Shown here one piece after another: positions 61,555-64,000 of a DNA stretch of 64,000 bases (the stretch's first letter is position 1; the number at the start of each line of letters is the position of its first letter). The notes beneath the pieces are model-generated. The model saw nothing but the letters and a program-made list of their open reading frames with translations, searched no databases and was not told the DNA's origin. Origin of the DNA: Streptomyces sp. L2 (lineage in GTDB: Bacteria > Actinomycetota > Actinomycetes > Streptomycetales > Streptomycetaceae); NCBI RefSeq assembly GCF_004124325.1, contig NZ_QBDT01000001.1, positions 2,852,001 to 2,916,000 of the forward strand, written 5' to 3'. Position numbers and translations under genes: made by a program.

Positions 61555-62714
61555 CTCGTACGGTCGTCCCCCCGCCGTGCGTCGGACGCGGAGGTGGGCA
61601 GGGTCAGATGGACCTGGTAGCCGCCCTCGGCGCGTGGGCCGACGCTGATCGTCCCGCCGTAGAGCTTGGCCCGTTCGCGCATGCCAATCAAGCCATGACC
61701 GGTGCCCGTCGGCACTCTGTCCGGATTCACCCCCTCTCCGTCGTCGGTGACGCGGACGCTCAACTCGTGTGCGCCATAGCGGAGTTCCACGTGGGCGTGG
61801 GCCGGTCCCGCGTGTTTGAGGGCGTTGGTGAGGGCCTCCTGGACGACGCGGTAGGCGCACAGTTCGACGCCGGGCGGCAGCGGGCGTCCGGTGCCCTCGA
61901 CGGTGAGGTCGACGGGCAGGCCGCCGGCCCGGACCCGGTCGAGGAGGTCGGTGAGCCGGGCCAGGGTGGGCATGGGGGCGCGTTCGGGAGCGGACGGGTC
62001 CTCCTCGCGCAGCACCTGGAGCATGCGCCGCAGCTCCTCCAGGGCCTCGCCGCTGGTGTCCGCGATGGTGCCGAGCGCGCCGCGCGCCTTGCCGGGGTCG
62101 GAGTCGAAGACGAACCGGGCGAGGCCCGACTGCACGGAGATCACCGACATGTGGTGGGCGACCACGTCGTGCAGTTCGCGCGCGATCCGGCCGCGTTCCT
62201 CGGCGACCGCCCGGCGGGCCCGTTCGGCCTGCTCGGCGCGGAGCCTGCGGGTGAGTTCGGCGGAGCGGCGGGCCAGCTGGCCGAACCACACCAGCACCGA
62301 GGTGTAGAGCAGCGCCTGCCCCACGACGGACGCCATGGACGGACTGTCGCTGACCACACCGGCGTACACCCAGACACCCGCCATGCAGGCCGCGCAGACG
62401 AGGGCGGTGCGCGGTGGGCGGACCGAGGCGACGGTGTAGAGGGCGAGCATGGAGCCGAAGGTGGACACCACCGGCCAGTAGCCGAGGCTGACGTAGACGA
62501 CGGCGGCCGCCTCGACGGCGCCGAAGACGGCGAGCGGCCACCGGCCACGCAGGGCGACCGGGAGGTGCGCGAGAGCGACCAGGACGTAGGCGCGGGCGTC
62601 GAGTTCCGGCCAGCCCTGGGACCGTGACTCCCGGCTCAGGAGTACGGCGACCACCGCCATGGCGACCGCGATCAGCGTGTCGACGGCGAGCGGGCGGGGG
62701 GTCCTCAGTCGCAT
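61551..62714 (-). CDS. Membrane histidine kinase, HisKA_3 type
   Basis: 387 aa from the ATG at 62712-62714 (MRLRTPRPLAV). About five hydrophobic helices (residues ~10-150), a coiled region, the H-box IARELHDVVAHHMSVISVQ and the HATPase domain (ALTNALKHAG, VTDDGEGV). It starts after a gap with a strong hairpin that ends the folD operon. No sensor domain outside the membrane is obvious. Confidence 0.9.
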   Translation of the reverse strand: MRLRTPRPLAVDTLIAVAMAVVAVLLSRESRSQGWPELDARAYVLVALAHLPVALRGRWPLAVFGAVEAAAVVYVSLGYWPVVSTFGSMLALYTVASVRPPRTALVCAACMAGVWVYAGVVSDSPSMASVVGQALLYTSVLVWFGQLARRSAELTRRLRAEQAERARRAVAEERGRIARELHDVVAHHMSVISVQSGLARFVFDSDPGKARGALGTIADTSGEALEELRRMLQVLREEDPSAPERAPMPTLARLTDLLDRVRAGGLPVDLTVEGTGRPLPPGVELCAYRVVQEALTNALKHAGPAHAHVELRYGAHELSVRVTDDGEGVNPDRVPTGTGHGLIGMRERAKLYGGTISVGPRAEGGYQVHLTLPTSASDARRGDDRTR

Positions 62715-62877
62715 CGCCGCAGGGTAACGCCGGAACCGGAGTGACGGAGTCAACCCTGCGCGGTACCGCGGAAGTTGCAGGGCGCGACGGGCAACCACCC
62801 GTGGCGGTAGGGCGGTTCCGCCCGGGGTGGGACGCGCGGGCGGGCGTACGGCCGTACCGTCGTCGGCGCCGGGGGGT

Positions 62878-62924
62878 ACGGCCGGTGGCCCGCGCCCCCG
62901 GGGGAGACGCGGGCCACCGGCCGT
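62878..62924 (-). terminator. Strong terminator after the DUF3017 gene
   Basis: ACGGCCGGTGGCCCGCG pairs perfectly over 17 bp with CGCGGGCCACCGGCCGT. Confidence 0.88.
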
Positions 62925-62981
62925 TCGGTTGCACCACTCGCCGAGCTGCTTGCCGGCGGCTGTCTGGCGGATGTCTGGCGG

Positions 62982-63593
62982 CTACTTGGTGAGTGTGAAG
63001 TGGAGGGTGTCCTTCAGCACAGGGACCTCCAGCAGCGGTTTGGGCTGGGCCATCAGCGCGAGCAGGACGATGGCCAGGCCGAGGATGCCGTAGGTGACGA
63101 TGTCCGTGAAGCGCGAGCGGACGGCGAGCATGCCGACGCGGGGCAGGACCCAGCGCATCACCGCACCGGCCAGCAGGGCGGCGCCGATCAGCACCATGCC
63201 GTAGCGGAACACGCCGAGCGCGGTCAGCAGCAGGCCGAGCGCGACGGTGGACAGCACGAGGAGGATCGGCCACTGCCGGGCCGGCGCGGGGGCGTCGCCG
63301 GGGGCCGCCCGGCCGCCGCCCTCGGGCCGCGCGGTGTCCCGCGTGCTGTGTCTTCCGGGGGGTGCCCCCCCAGACCCCCCGCGCGGGAAACGGCGGGTGG
63401 TGCGACGCGGGCGCCCCTGCGCGTCGGGGGCGCTGACGGCGTCGCGGGCGGTGGGCGGCTCGGCACCGGTCTCGGCGGAGGCGGAAACCTGGGAGTGGTC
63501 GCCGTCGACCGCACCGTCGACCGCACCACCGGCCGGCACCGTGCCGTGAGCCCCGCCGGGCCGTCCAGCCTCGGCCGGCTTATCGCTGGGCAC
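62982..63593 (-). CDS. DUF3017 membrane protein
   Basis: 203 aa. A ~105-residue polar, low-complexity N-terminus precedes a three-helix membrane domain ([57 protein letters not shown]). The gene overlaps folD by 14 bp, a conserved actinomycete pairing. A G-run/C-run palindrome at ~63355-63390 lies in the low-complexity part and may be another repeat insertion. Confidence 0.85.
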   Translation of the reverse strand: MPSDKPAEAGRPGGAHGTVPAGGAVDGAVDGDHSQVSASAETGAEPPTARDAVSAPDAQGRPRRTTRRFPRGGSGGAPPGRHSTRDTARPEGGGRAAPGDAPAPARQWPILLVLSTVALGLLLTALGVFRYGMVLIGAALLAGAVMRWVLPRVGMLAVRSRFTDIVTYGILGLAIVLLALMAQPKPLLEVPVLKDTLHFTLTK

Positions 63594-64000
63594 CGCGTTC
63601 CGCCGCCTCGACGACGTTGACCAGCAGCTGCGCCCGGGTCATCGGGCCCACGCCGCCGGGGTTCGGGGAGATCCAGCCGGCCACCTCGGTCACGTCCGGG
63701 TGGACGTCGCCGACGATCTTCCCCTCGGCGTTGCGGGAGACGCCGACGTCGAGGATGGCGGCGCCCGGCTTCACGTCCTCCGCGCGGATCAGGTGCGGGG
63801 AGCCGGCGGCGGCGATGATGATGTCGGCCCGCTTGAGGTGGGCGGACAGGTCGCGGGTGCCGGTGTGGCACTGGGTCACGGTGGCGTTCTCGCTGCGCCG
63901 GGTGAGCAGCAGCGGCATGGGCCGGCCGATGGTGACACCGCGTCCGACGACCACGACCTCGGCGCCCTTGATCTCCACGCCGTGGGCGCGCAGCAGGCTG
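63580..64000 (-). CDS. folD: Bifunctional methylenetetrahydrofolate dehydrogenase/cyclohydrolase, C-terminal part
   Basis: The last ~139 codons of FolD; the start lies right of the window. Rossmann motif [54 protein letters not shown] and the signature [10 protein letters not shown] near the end. Oxidises methylene-THF and hydrolyses methenyl-THF in one-carbon metabolism. Confidence 0.95.
   Translation of the reverse strand, partial: SLLRAHGVEIKGAEVVVVGRGVTIGRPMPLLLTRRSENATVTQCHTGTRDLSAHLKRADIIIAAAGSPHLIRAEDVKPGAAILDVGVSRNAEGKIVGDVHPDVTEVAGWISPNPGGVGPMTRAQLLVNVVEAAERGAQR

Overview
The window is high-GC actinobacterial DNA, almost certainly Streptomyces. GTG and TTG starts are common, genes are coupled by ATGA or GTGA overlaps, and there is a chaplin gene, an hbpS-senS-senR-like set and several Streptomyces-type dispersed palindromic repeats. 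The right edge (folD, a DUF3017 protein, a two-component system, an XRE/DUF2690 protein, mdh) and the choline/betaine operon at 21-28.5 kb look like conserved chromosome. The stretches between them are accessory.

Region by region: 0-7 kb is a class I FxLD lanthipeptide operon on the minus strand: a 59-aa precursor, a full-length LanB, a LanC, and a fusion of a SpaB_C-type domain with a protein-isoaspartate-type methyltransferase. 7-13.5 kb holds regulators and small metabolic genes: HATPase, XRE, GNAT, phosphotransferase, MocR, a carboxymuconolactone decarboxylase-like protein and a PEP-mutase-like protein. 13.7-19.4 kb is an island of ten secreted proteins: a long sortase-anchored chaplin plus nine small exported proteins in four paralogous families, probably hyphal surface components. 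19.6-28.5 kb holds a lone condensation-type protein and the operon betB-betA-(OpuA ATPase, double permease, binding protein), which converts choline to glycine betaine and imports betaine. 28.7-36.6 kb holds a DinB protein, an HbpS-like haem sensor protein with its SenS/SenR kinase and regulator, an MFS exporter divergent from a LysR regulator, a MarR-GNAT fusion and a membrane-anchored proline-rich protein.

The most interesting part is 36.8-58 kb. A LanM-type class II synthetase with a tiny downstream peptide gene and a large LuxR (LAL) regulator sits next to a class V-like lanthipeptide locus. That locus has an aminoglycoside-phosphotransferase-like kinase, a HopA1-type protein, an LLM/F420-type oxidoreductase, an HFCD cysteine decarboxylase-like flavoprotein, a second degenerate phosphotransferase, an ABC exporter without a C39 peptidase, and a pair of M16 metallopeptidase-like proteins (one with and one without the HxxEH motif). 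It serves four precursor peptides arranged as two tandem pairs. In each pair the first peptide ends in Cys with a Thr five residues before it, and the second does not; the second peptide of one pair has no Cys at all. All four share a leader motif. Both pair promoters and the divergent kinase/exporter promoters carry the same TTGTCA-N6-TTGAC-like box at the -35 region, which suggests one regulon.

The window therefore holds three lanthipeptide systems of different classes. The class II/V locus is also unusually rich in short tandem repeats (18, ~19.5, 36, 39 and 72 bp) in and next to its genes, and has two coupled, homologous micro-ORFs between the two M16 genes. Elsewhere, dispersed repeats have entered reading frames in frame (LanM, OpuA ATPase, carboxymuconolactone decarboxylase). 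I see no tRNA, rRNA, CRISPR, insertion sequence or attachment site.
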